Assembly (NCBI GenBank): GCA_046757725.1
Contig: JBHHYU010000004.1
Coordinates: forward strand, 1 to 64,000
Direction of reading: 5' to 3'
DNA length: 64,000 bases
Source of the DNA: JBHHYU01 sp046757725
GTDB taxonomy: Bacteria; Desulfobacterota; Binatia; UBA9968
Shown here: positions 9,000-16,976 of the stretch, one piece after another
Numbering within the stretch: the first letter of the stretch is position 1
Layout of the letters: the number at the start of each line of letters is the position of its first letter
Notes under the pieces: model-generated
What the model was told of the DNA's origin: nothing
Database searches by the model: none
What the model saw: the letters and a program-made list of their open reading frames with translations, nothing else
Made by a program: the position numbers and the translations under genes

Positions 9000-11492
9000 A
9001 TGACCCAGAACTTGCTCGGAACAACGGATATCGAGTCTGGACTTAAGGCATTGAATGAACTCGTAGACACAATCGAATGCAATCGTCCAGACTGGAATGA
9101 AGCGGATACGCGCTTCCAATTTATAGACCCCTTTGTGACCACGTGTCTGGGATGGCCAAAAAGCGAGATGCGATTAGAACAACGGCTCGAACGCACGTAC
9201 ACCGATTACGAACTTGCAATTCCAAGGGCAATAATAATTGAGGCTAAACGGGAGGGTGACTATTTCGAATTGCCCGCAAATCCCGAACAACGGCTAATAG
9301 TTTCGTTGAAATCAGTCATGGAGTTGGACAAGCGAGCAGACAACGCCATCCGGCAAGTACAAGCATATTGCAGTGGTAGGGGTACGCCGATTGCCATTGT
9401 TTGTAATGGGCACCAGCTAATCGCCTTCTTGGCCAGTCGCCAGGATGGTCAACCGCCTTTAGAAGGTAAGTGTCTTCTAATAAACGGGCATGAGCAATTT
9501 TTAAAACAGTTTCCTCTTTTGTGGCAAAATTTGTCTCCCGCCGGCACTAGAGAACGGCGAATATTTCGGCTACTTACGACGGGAGCCGAAACGGGTATAC
9601 CAAAAAAATTTTCCTCTTATTTGGTCAATTATCCCTCGTTTCGATATAAAAGCGCAATTCAAGCTAATCTTCGGACTGTTGCAGAACTATTGATAGAGGA
9701 CATTGTAAAAACACCGGAGATTGAGTCGCGTTTTTACAAGGTATGCTATTGTGAGAGCGGTGCGTTAGCACACAACGCCCTTTTAAGCCGCAAAATCTTG
9801 CTCGCGCGCTATTCTGCGTTATTTCGACCAAGTGATGCTGCATCTAACGTAAGATCGGTAAAACCGGACAAAGACACCCTCGCCTTAACACCTGAGATCA
9901 TGGCGGAGGCGTTATCCCATCGACCAATAGTGTTAATTGGTGACGTTGGTGTCGGTAAAACTTCCTTTTTAAAACATCTCATGTACGTTAGCGCTTTCGA
10001 GGAATTTCAACGCGCAATCTACGTGTATATCGATCTTGGGAGCCAGGCAGCTTTGGAGTTAGATCTGCGTGATTTTGTCTTGTCGGAAATAGAGAGACAA
10101 CTTATCGATAGATACAAGGTCAATGTTAGGGAAGCGACCTTTGTTCGTGGCGTATACTATCGCGAAATCGAACTCTTTCGCGCGGGAATTTACGGAAGTC
10201 TTTACGCAACAAATCGATCCGAGTATGAAAATAAGCTTCTGGAATTTTTAGAAAAAAAGGTAGAGAGTAGCGCACAACATCTTCAGCAATCGGTGCAACA
10301 CCTAGTCGCGGCGCGCACAAAACAAGTGATCATAATGATAGACAACGCCGATCAACGAAGCTTAGAGGTTCAACAGGAAGCGTTTCTGATAGCGCAGAAC
10401 ATTGCTCAGCAATGGCGAGCTGCCGTGTTCGTTACACTAAGACCTCAGACGTTTCATCAATCTAAGCAGGCGGGAACATTTTCGGCCTATCCACAGAAGA
10501 TTTTTTCCATCTCTCCACCACGGGCAGATCTGGTCGTTGAAAAGCGATTAGCCTTTGCCCTCGAGGTTGCAGAAGGAAGGCTTCCTGTTGATCAATTTCA
10601 AGGCATTGGACTTAATTTTAAGAGCCTAGCGCTGTTTTTGAAAGCGCTTCTTTACTCTTTAAAAAACAATAAGGATTTAATCGAACTGATTTCTAATATT
10701 ACTGGCGGCAATATACGAGAAATCATAGATTTAACAACTAAATCTATAGGTAGTCCTAATGTGGATGCTGGTAAGATCATCGGTATTATGGAAAAAACTG
10801 ATAAGTATCTTGTGGCCGTTCACGAGTTTTCCAAATCCGCACTTCTAGGGGAATATTCCCACTATCACGCCGATTCGTCACTTGCACTTAACATGTTTGA
10901 CGTTCGGTTTCCGGATGAGCGGGAGCATTTTTTGGGTCCCATGATAGCGGCCTTTTTGAATTATGACGGTTCACATAGGAATCGTGAGGGCTTTGTTAAG
11001 GCTGATAACGTTATTATCGAAATGCAGTCTTGGGGGTATACGCCGCAACAGTCGGAGGCGGCTCTCAGACGAATGACCAATAAGCGGCTAATTGAAACAA
11101 CTGAACGGATTACGTTTGCCGAAGATGTAACCGGGCTGATCGGAGATATGCCTGCTGCGTTTCGTATTACCACCGTGGGGGTTTATCATTTGTTAAAATG
11201 GGCACCGTCTTTTGCCTACCTGGATGCGATGGTTTTTGATACGCCGATTTTTGACGAGGCAGTCCTAGACGAACTAGCAAAAGAGGCTGCGTCTTTTGAA
11301 ATTGGCAAAAGGTATCTGCGAGCAAAAGCTTTTCTTACATATCTTAACACCGTGTGGCACAAGTCGGGCCTTGGAGCGCCATACTTCAGTTGGTCGGGAC
11401 TAGTTCCGGCAGGCGAGGCTGAATTTGAAAGCGTCGAGCGCGTAATTGCTAGGCAATCCCTACCTGACAGAAATCAAAATAGGGGACGGTAA
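9000..11492 (+). CDS. Predicted defence protein: HsdR-type nuclease domain, P-loop ATPase, winged helix
   Basis: The 830-residue protein begins with a domain like the N-terminus of type I and III restriction R subunits (residues ~30-150: RFQFIDPFVTTCLGW, then a Glu, TDYEL, and IIIEAKREG giving the D...E-x-K nuclease triad). A STAND/AAA-like ATPase follows, with Walker A LIGDVGVGKTS near 312 and Walker B VIIMIDNADQ near 443. The C-terminal part (~660-740) looks like a winged helix. I know of no named system with exactly this layout; Avs-type STAND proteins combine a nuclease with an ATPase but end in repeats. A nucleotide-gated anti-phage nuclease is inferred. The start is ATG 9000 after GGGAG; TTG 8994 is an alternative. 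The gene looks more AT-rich than hsdR and hsdM. Confidence 0.7.
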   Translation: MTQNLLGTTDIESGLKALNELVDTIECNRPDWNEADTRFQFIDPFVTTCLGWPKSEMRLEQRLERTYTDYELAIPRAIIIEAKREGDYFELPANPEQRLIVSLKSVMELDKRADNAIRQVQAYCSGRGTPIAIVCNGHQLIAFLASRQDGQPPLEGKCLLINGHEQFLKQFPLLWQNLSPAGTRERRIFRLLTTGAETGIPKKFSSYLVNYPSFRYKSAIQANLRTVAELLIEDIVKTPEIESRFYKVCYCESGALAHNALLSRKILLARYSALFRPSDAASNVRSVKPDKDTLALTPEIMAEALSHRPIVLIGDVGVGKTSFLKHLMYVSAFEEFQRAIYVYIDLGSQAALELDLRDFVLSEIERQLIDRYKVNVREATFVRGVYYREIELFRAGIYGSLYATNRSEYENKLLEFLEKKVESSAQHLQQSVQHLVAARTKQVIIMIDNADQRSLEVQQEAFLIAQNIAQQWRAAVFVTLRPQTFHQSKQAGTFSAYPQKIFSISPPRADLVVEKRLAFALEVAEGRLPVDQFQGIGLNFKSLALFLKALLYSLKNNKDLIELISNITGGNIREIIDLTTKSIGSPNVDAGKIIGIMEKTDKYLVAVHEFSKSALLGEYSHYHADSSLALNMFDVRFPDEREHFLGPMIAAFLNYDGSHRNREGFVKADNVIIEMQSWGYTPQQSEAALRRMTNKRLIETTERITFAEDVTGLIGDMPAAFRITTVGVYHLLKWAPSFAYLDAMVFDTPIFDEAVLDELAKEAASFEIGKRYLRAKAFLTYLNTVWHKSGLGAPYFSWSGLVPAGEAEFESVERVIARQSLPDRNQNRGR

Positions 11493-11558
11493 ATCGGCGC
11501 GAACATGGAAGAGGCGGCGAGCGGACTCGTTCAGAAACTCTGGAACTACTGCAACATC

Positions 11559-11583
11559 ATGCCTGCCTTCGGCGCACGTAAAC
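11559..11583. repeat. Small insertion 1 in hsdM remnant (25 bp)
   Basis: The block is absent from the intact hsdM copy, inserted between the codons for CNI and LRDD. It begins ATGCCTGCC and causes a frameshift. Confidence 0.6.
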
Positions 11584-11595
11584 CTGCGGGATGAC

Positions 11596-11652
11596 CTGTC
11601 TGCGCCTGCCTGCCACTGCGTGGTGGTAGGCAGGTGCAACACACAGGCAGGC
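11596..11652. repeat. Small palindromic insertion 2 in hsdM remnant (57 bp)
   Basis: The block is absent from the intact hsdM. It holds GCCTGCCTGCCAC facing GTGGTAGGCAGG, and an outer CCTGCCTG/CAGGCAGG pairing, so it can form a strong cruciform. It adds 19 codons in frame. Confidence 0.65.
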
Positions 11653-11703
11653 GGCCTGTCGTATGGCGACTACGTTGAGCAGTTGACGTTTCTGCTCTTC
11701 CTC

Positions 11704-11730
11704 TGTACCTGCGCATACAATGCAGGCAGG
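11704..11730. repeat. Small palindromic insertion 3 in hsdM remnant (27 bp)
   Basis: The block is absent from the intact hsdM, inserted between FLLFL and KMADEQ. CCTGC and GCAGG arms flank a GCATACAAT loop. It adds nine codons in frame and shares the CCTGC/GCAGG arms with insertion 2. Confidence 0.65.
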
Positions 11731-11768
11731 AAGATGGCGGATGAGCAGAGCAAGCTGTTATTCAACAA

Positions 11769-11916
11769 GTTATCGCCGAGCAACAAAGCGTCGTCGCTGA
11801 AGTGGAGCACCGCTTGAGTGTGGTAGGAGGGACTGGAAGCACTCGTGAAAGCCGAGTTCCAGCGTGGTACCCGCCTCCGCCAGTCAATCCTACAACGACC
11901 TTTTCTGGGCAGTTAG
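11769..11916 (+). pseudogene. hsdS: Remnant of a second hsdS (conserved C-terminal helix)
   Basis: The sequence encodes VIAEQQSVVAEVEHRLSVV in one frame and, after a shift near 11828, LEALVKAEFQRGTRLRQSIL ending at a stop at 11914-11916. This is the conserved distal helix of type I specificity subunits and closely matches the end of the broken hsdS at 8.9 kb. It is fused directly to the hsdM relic. Confidence 0.8.
11868..11897 (+). repeat. 30-bp direct repeat, hsdS 3' end, copy 2
   Basis: Matches 8879-8908 at 28 of 30 bases and marks the right edge of the segment carrying the nuclease-ATPase gene. Confidence 0.75.
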
Positions 11917-11976
11917 TCTAATTTAACTATATTCTGTAGGTGATTATTCGTATTATGTGTGAATTTTAGCACAGCT

Positions 11977-12061
11977 AATATACTATAGTTGCATTGACTT
12001 AGTATATGTAATATGATGTAGTTCAACTATTAAGGGAATAACTGCTTAGAAAATATACTAT
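11977..12061 (+). promoter_or_regulatory. Promoter and operator-like repeats of the AbiE operon
   Basis: TTGCAT (11989-11994) and TATGAT (12012-12017) are spaced by 17 bases, a reasonable sigma-70 promoter in an AT-rich gap. ATAGTTG (11985-11991) and CAACTAT (12024-12030) form an inverted repeat around it. AATATACTAT occurs both upstream (~11978) and across the start codon (~12051). AbiEi-family antitoxins are known to autorepress by binding such repeats, so these are candidate operators. Confidence 0.5.
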
Positions 12062-12872
12062 GGACACAGTGTCTGGACTCGGAAGACTCGACAGGGAAAG
12101 ACTTGCGTTGGTTCTACGCGGAACGACGGGGACCATCTCAGTCGAGGACACCTCTAAAATCCTTTCCATTCCCGCCAATACTGCTGGGAAGATGTTGTCG
12201 AGATGGCGAAAGAACGGATGGCTTTCACGTGTGCGTCGAGGCTTGTATGTCCCAGTACCGCTGGAATCTCAAACCGCTGATGTTCCTCTCGAAGATCCAT
12301 GGATAGTTGCGGATAGGTTGTTTTCTCCTTGCTACATCGGTGGATGGAGTGCGGCAGAGCATTGGGGCCTCACGGAGCAAATCTTTAGAACTATTGTCGT
12401 CATGACAACACGGACACCAAGGGACCAGTCGCCAAAACTTAAAGGAACAAGTTTTTTGCTGCGAACGATTTTGAAGAAAGCCTTGTTCGGGCTGAAGCCG
12501 GTCTGGCGGGGAAGAGTCAAAGTATCAGTCTCTGATCCAACCCGCACGGTGTTGGACATGTTACATACACCGCGGCTTGGAGGAGGGATTCGTTCGACAG
12601 TCGATATTTTGATTAGTTATTTGAAGTCTGACAGCAAGAACACAAGCCAGTTACTCGAATACGCCGAACGACTAGATAACGGTGCAGTTTATAAACGGTT
12701 AGGTTTCCTTCTAGAACGGTTTGTGTCGGAAGAAACGGAACTCATTGGCGAGTGTCATTGTCGGCTGACGAAAGGAAACGCAAAGGTCGATCCCTCCCTG
12801 TCTGCCGATAGGCTTGTCACAAAGTGGCGGCTCTGGGTTCCGGAACATTGGGTGACAGGAACACCTAAATGA
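12060..12872 (+). CDS. abiEi: AbiEi-family antitoxin/transcriptional regulator
   Basis: The 270-residue protein has an N-terminal winged-helix domain (residues ~10-65; AGKMLSRWRKNGWLSRVRRG) followed by the AbiEi antitoxin domain (YIGGWSAAEHWGLTEQ; SDPTRTVLDMLHTPRLGGGI). Antitoxins of this family neutralise the AbiEii nucleotidyltransferase and repress their own operon; together they form a type IV toxin-antitoxin and abortive-infection system. The start ATG 12060 is the first in frame and has only a weak ribosome site. The stop overlaps the toxin start by 4 bases (ATGA). Inverted and direct repeats in the upstream AT-rich gap are candidate binding sites. Confidence 0.9.
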   Translation: MDTVSGLGRLDRERLALVLRGTTGTISVEDTSKILSIPANTAGKMLSRWRKNGWLSRVRRGLYVPVPLESQTADVPLEDPWIVADRLFSPCYIGGWSAAEHWGLTEQIFRTIVVMTTRTPRDQSPKLKGTSFLLRTILKKALFGLKPVWRGRVKVSVSDPTRTVLDMLHTPRLGGGIRSTVDILISYLKSDSKNTSQLLEYAERLDNGAVYKRLGFLLERFVSEETELIGECHCRLTKGNAKVDPSLSADRLVTKWRLWVPEHWVTGTPK

Positions 12873-14176
12873 TCGATAAAAGAGAAGTGCTCGATTTTTC
12901 CCGAGAACTCGGTTTAGCACCGAATGTGGTCGAAAAGGATTACGTGCTAGGCTGGCTCTTGGCTGGGATCGGTCATCATGAAGAATTGAGCGTAAGCTGG
13001 TTCTTCAAGGGTGGCACGTGTCTGAAAAAGTGCTTTTTCGAGACGCACCGTTTCTCTGAAGACTTGGACTTTACCACCACGGATTCAAATCAGCTAAACA
13101 AGGAGTTTCTTACTAAAGCGTTCACAGAGATTTCCACGTGGATCTACGAAGTGGTTGGTATCGAGCTTCAAACGGAATTGATTCGTTTCGACGTTGTTCA
13201 AAACCCACGGGGAGGGACTTCAATTGAGGGGCGAATAGCCTTCCGGGGGCCGATGGGAATGGGTGGAGATTTACCACGGGTCAGACTAGACCTAACGGCC
13301 GATGAGGTGCTGGTCCTAGAACCTGTGATGCGTAAAGTCCACCATCCCTATTCCGACAATCCAGGGGATGGTATCGAGATTTTGTGTTATGCCTTTGAAG
13401 AGGTCTTTGCCGAAAAGACGCGAGCTCTGAAGGAACGACTCAGGCCGCGCGATCTGTACGACGTTGTGCACTTGTATCGACACGAAACATTCCGGCCGGA
13501 GCGGCAAACCATGATCGATACACTTTCAAAAAAGTGCAAGTTTACGGGAATATCTTTACCCACCATAGAAGAATTTACGGAGCATCAAGGCCGTAAGGAG
13601 TTAGAAGCTGAATGGGAAAACATGCTTAGACGCCAGCTGCCGGCGCTACCGCCTTTTGATCAATTTTGGAGTGAACTCCCGGCTGTATTTCAGTGGCTCT
13701 ACGGGGTGGCTGAACGGATCGAACGACCAGCAATCCCCACAATGGGCACTGGAATCGATGAGAGTTGGCGCCCACCAGTCATGGCCCAGACGTGGAGTTC
13801 ATCGGTTCCGCTTGAAATCATTAGATTTGCAGCATCAAACCGTTTATGTGTGAATCTTTCCTACCAGGGCACCACAAGGCTTATTGAGCCGTATTCTTTG
13901 CGGCGGACTCGCAATGGTCATCTATTACTGTATGCTATAAGGCATAACACAGGTGAGGATAGGTCTTACCGAGTAGATCGGATACAAGGAGCCAAAGCTT
14001 CTTCAGTATCCTTCGCCCCACGATATCTCGTCGAACTCGCGGCCTCAGGCCCGATTTCTACGCCACCAATTGAGCGCAGTTCGTGTGTGATTCCAAGGGT
14101 TAGGAAGCCGAGAAGAAGGCATACAATGTGGAACAGGCTCGGACCAACATACGTATATGAATGCAATTATTGCTGA
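12869..14176 (+). CDS. abiEii: AbiEii-family nucleotidyltransferase toxin with WYL-like domain and truncated zinc finger
   Basis: Residues 1-~240 are an AbiEii nucleotidyltransferase with the family motifs WFFKGGTCLKKCF and RFSEDLDF near 45-70 and a conserved RPRDLYDVVHL helix near 190-200. These toxins transfer nucleotides to cellular targets such as tRNA. Residues ~310-395 resemble a WYL ligand-sensing domain (RLCVNLSYQGTTRLIEPYSL ... YRVDRI). The protein ends YVYECNYC at a TGA (14174-14176), in the middle of a zinc finger. Beyond it the same frame continues (KKFYRKKHDSALRDHKDMHG, then YRC) to a TAA at 14282-14284, nine bases before hsdM. A Gly codon GGA changed to TGA would explain this. 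The nuclease-like core is intact, so the toxin may still work. Confidence 0.85.
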   Translation: MIDKREVLDFSRELGLAPNVVEKDYVLGWLLAGIGHHEELSVSWFFKGGTCLKKCFFETHRFSEDLDFTTTDSNQLNKEFLTKAFTEISTWIYEVVGIELQTELIRFDVVQNPRGGTSIEGRIAFRGPMGMGGDLPRVRLDLTADEVLVLEPVMRKVHHPYSDNPGDGIEILCYAFEEVFAEKTRALKERLRPRDLYDVVHLYRHETFRPERQTMIDTLSKKCKFTGISLPTIEEFTEHQGRKELEAEWENMLRRQLPALPPFDQFWSELPAVFQWLYGVAERIERPAIPTMGTGIDESWRPPVMAQTWSSSVPLEIIRFAASNRLCVNLSYQGTTRLIEPYSLRRTRNGHLLLYAIRHNTGEDRSYRVDRIQGAKASSVSFAPRYLVELAASGPISTPPIERSSCVIPRVRKPRRRHTMWNRLGPTYVYECNYC

Positions 14177-14292
14177 AAAAAATTCTACCGGAAAAAGCAT
14201 GACTCTGCTCTGCGGGATCACAAAGATATGCACGGATACAGATGTTCCGGCCGTAGAGGGTATTTAGTAGACACGAGGTATTAAAGCACTCG

Positions 14293-15780
14293 ATGGAATC
14301 TTCAACGATCGTTCAAAAACTTTGGAACTACTGCAACATCCTGCGGGATGACGGGCTCTCGTATGGCGACTACGTCGAGCAGTTGACGTTTCTGCTGTTC
14401 CTCAAAATGGCGGATGAGCAGAGCAAACCGCCGTTTGATAAGCCGTCGCCGATTCCGAAGGACTTCGACTGGCAAAGCCTCTTGAAACGCGACGGCGATG
14501 AGCTGGAGACGCACTATCGCCATGGTCTTGAATCGCTGGGCAAAAAAAAGGGCATGCTCGGCGTTATATTTCGCAAGGCGCAGAATAAGATCCAGGACCC
14601 GGCGAAGCTCCGGCGGCTGATCGTCGATCTCATCGACAAGGAACAGTGGTCGTCGTTATCCGCTGACGTGAAGGGCGACGCTTACGAGGGTCTACTTCAG
14701 AAGAACGCCGAGGACGTGAAGGGTGGGGCGGGACAGTACTTTACACCTCGTCCGCTGATCGTTGCTATGGTCGACGTGATGCGGCCGGAACCGAAGATGA
14801 CGATCTGCGATCCGGCGTGCGGCACGGGTGGCTTCCTGCTGGCAGCCTACACTCATCTTTCCGATCCGAAACGTTATCAGCTCGACCGTGAGGAGAAGAA
14901 ACGCCTCGCCCTTGGCACCCTCTGGGGTGTGGAGCTGGTGGATGGTGTGGCCCGGCTTTGCTGCATGAACATGCTGCTCCACGGCATCAGCGGCGACGGG
15001 GCAGAAGAAGTGCCGGTGGAGATCCGCGACGCTCTTAGCAGCCACGGCGGGAAGTACTACGAGATGGTGATGACCAATCCGCCTTTCGGCAAAAAGAGCA
15101 GCGTGACCATCGTGAACGAAGAAGGCAAGGCGGAAAAGGAAAGCCTAACGATTCACCGGGACGACTTCTGGGCGTCCACCAGCAACAAGCAGCTCAACTT
15201 TCTCCAGCATGTCTTCACGATCCTCAAACAACATGGCCGGGCGTCCATCGTGGTGCCGGACAACGTGCTGTTTGAAGGCGGAGCGGGGGAAACGGTTCGC
15301 CGCGAAATTCTCAAGCAGGCAGACGTGCATACGCTTCTGCGTCTGCCCACGGGCATCTTCTACGCCCAGGGCGTTAAGGCGAACGTTCTTTTCTTCGACC
15401 GCAAGCCCGCACAGGAAAAACCCTGGACAGAAAAGCTCTGGATCTACGATCTTCGGACCAACAAGCACTTCACATTGAAGGAAAACCAGCTCAAGCGCTC
15501 CGACCTGGACGACTTCGTCGCCTGCTACCACGCCGAGAACCGCCATAAACGAAAGGAGACGGAGCGATTCAAGTGCTTCGCCTACGAAGACCTCACCAAA
15601 CGGGACAAGGTCAATTTAGACATCTTCTGGCTCAAAGATGAATCCCTCGAAGAATCGGCGAACCTCCCGGCTCCCGGCATCATCGCCGCTAACATTACGG
15701 AAGACCTCGAAGCCGCCCTAGAACAGTTTCACGAAATCGTTGGCGATTTGGGAACGGGAGAAGGGGGCGGAAAGAACTGA
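14293..15780 (+). CDS. hsdM: Type I restriction-modification DNA methyltransferase, M subunit
   Basis: The 495-residue protein has the helical HsdM N-terminal domain (residues 1-~140) and an N6-adenine methyltransferase domain. Motif I DPACGTGGF (SAM binding) lies near 174 and the catalytic NPPF near 262; the QYFTPRPLI segment is also typical. With HsdS it would methylate adenine within the target site. All motifs appear intact and the length is normal. The gene sits directly after the AbiE pair rather than next to hsdR and hsdS. A fragment of a near-identical hsdM start lies at 11505. With no intact hsdS in the window, the methylase needs a specificity subunit from elsewhere. Confidence 0.95.
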   Translation: MESSTIVQKLWNYCNILRDDGLSYGDYVEQLTFLLFLKMADEQSKPPFDKPSPIPKDFDWQSLLKRDGDELETHYRHGLESLGKKKGMLGVIFRKAQNKIQDPAKLRRLIVDLIDKEQWSSLSADVKGDAYEGLLQKNAEDVKGGAGQYFTPRPLIVAMVDVMRPEPKMTICDPACGTGGFLLAAYTHLSDPKRYQLDREEKKRLALGTLWGVELVDGVARLCCMNMLLHGISGDGAEEVPVEIRDALSSHGGKYYEMVMTNPPFGKKSSVTIVNEEGKAEKESLTIHRDDFWASTSNKQLNFLQHVFTILKQHGRASIVVPDNVLFEGGAGETVRREILKQADVHTLLRLPTGIFYAQGVKANVLFFDRKPAQEKPWTEKLWIYDLRTNKHFTLKENQLKRSDLDDFVACYHAENRHKRKETERFKCFAYEDLTKRDKVNLDIFWLKDESLEESANLPAPGIIAANITEDLEAALEQFHEIVGDLGTGEGGGKN

Positions 15781-15885
15781 CCACCTGAGATAATTTAGAG
15801 CCAAAGCCGGAACGGGATCGGGAGGCCGTACGCCTGCCGTATGTAAAGTAGGTGCTTGCGAGGAGATAATTCGGGACAATAAAAC

Positions 15886-16916
15886 ATGGATTTGGTTGCC
15901 GAACCGCAATTGATATCTGACGGGGTTATTGGACACAGCCCAACCATGGTCAGGATTTACAAACTGGCCGAGAAGCTGTCGAAAATAACAACCAGCGCAT
16001 TGATTTTTGGGGAAAGCGGTACAGGCAAGGAAAACCTTGCAAGGACCATCCATACTAACAGCCCACGCAGAAACGAACCATTCGTAGTAGTCGACTGTTC
16101 GGGACTCTCGGAAGTATTGGCCGAAAGTGAACTGTTCGGTCATGCTAGAGGTGCTTTTACAGATGCGGTTGCTTCCCGTGATGGACTAATCAAGCGTGCT
16201 ACTAAGGGAACGCTATTCTTAAAATCAGTGGAGACACTACCCAAACAGCTCCAAGGAAAGATGCTTGAGGTGCTTGAACATAAAATGCTGACACCACTCG
16301 GCGGAACTGAGGAAATCAAACTAGATCTTAGAGTAATATCAGCATCGACTAAGAGTCTCAAAGAGACGGTTTCTATGGGGCAATGCAGAGAAGATCTCTA
16401 TCACCGGCTGAGTGTCATCGAGATAAGTTTACCCCCTCTGCGCAACAGAAAAGAGGATATCCCGCTGTTTATCAGACACTGTATTCGGAAGCACGCGGAT
16501 TCCATGAAAAAACAGGTCACAACGATTAGAAGTGACGCACAAGATTGTCTTATAGACTACCCATATACAGGGAACATTGCAGAACTAGAAAAAATCGTTG
16601 AGTATGCCGTCGCGCTCACTGATAGAGATACTATAGGGACTGATGATTTGCCTCTAAGCGTTAGGAAAAGTACGACCCAAGATGAGCTGGAAGTTTTTGA
16701 ACACACAGATCCGGCTGAGGCGAAATTATTCACAACAAGGGCAACTCTCTGGATGAAGAACTAGCTATCCACGAAAGATCACTCCTTTTGGCTGCCTTAA
16801 AAAAGGCTAACTGGGTACAGAAGAGAGCGGCGGAACTCCTGGGAATTGAGTACCGGTCACTTAGACACCGGCTAGAAAAATATGGCCTCCTGAAATTTCC
16901 ACTGCGCGAGGAATGA
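15886..16916 (+). pseudogene. Degraded sigma-54-dependent activator (AAA+ and Fis-type helix-turn-helix)
   Basis: The first frame (15886-16764) encodes an AAA+ domain of NtrC-like activators with intact Walker A GESGTGKE near residue 43. The GAFTGA loop that contacts sigma-54 reads GAFTDA, Walker B reads GTLFLKSVETL instead of having an Asp-Glu pair, and the usual GNVREL sensor segment reads GNIAEL. After a frameshift near 16745 another frame supplies the Fis-type DNA-binding helix (RAAELLGIEYRSLRHRLEKY) ending at 16916. No receiver or sensor domain precedes the AAA+ part. Both the frameshift and the lost catalytic residues point to a pseudogene or an ATPase-dead regulator. Confidence 0.8.
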
Positions 16917-16976
16917 TTGAAAACGTTGTGGACTTGAGTGGGAAAAGAGAACGGAGCGTAAAGGAGGTAACATCCA

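Larger units (their letters stand above)
11505..11768 (+). pseudogene. hsdM: Remnant of a second hsdM (5' end only), interrupted by small elements
   Basis: This stretch matches the first ~45 codons of the intact hsdM at 14293 (VQKLWNYCNI, then LRDD, LSYGDYVEQLTFLLFL, then KMADEQSK) but three short blocks of 25, 57 and 27 bases interrupt it. The first shifts the frame; the other two keep it. Similarity fades after about 11760, where hsdS-like sequence follows directly, so nearly all of the methylase is gone. It is a non-functional relic of a duplicated or earlier type I system. Confidence 0.85.

Noticed and set aside
14692..15045. Minus-strand open frame inside hsdM
   Set aside because: Antisense to conserved methyltransferase motifs; no independent support.
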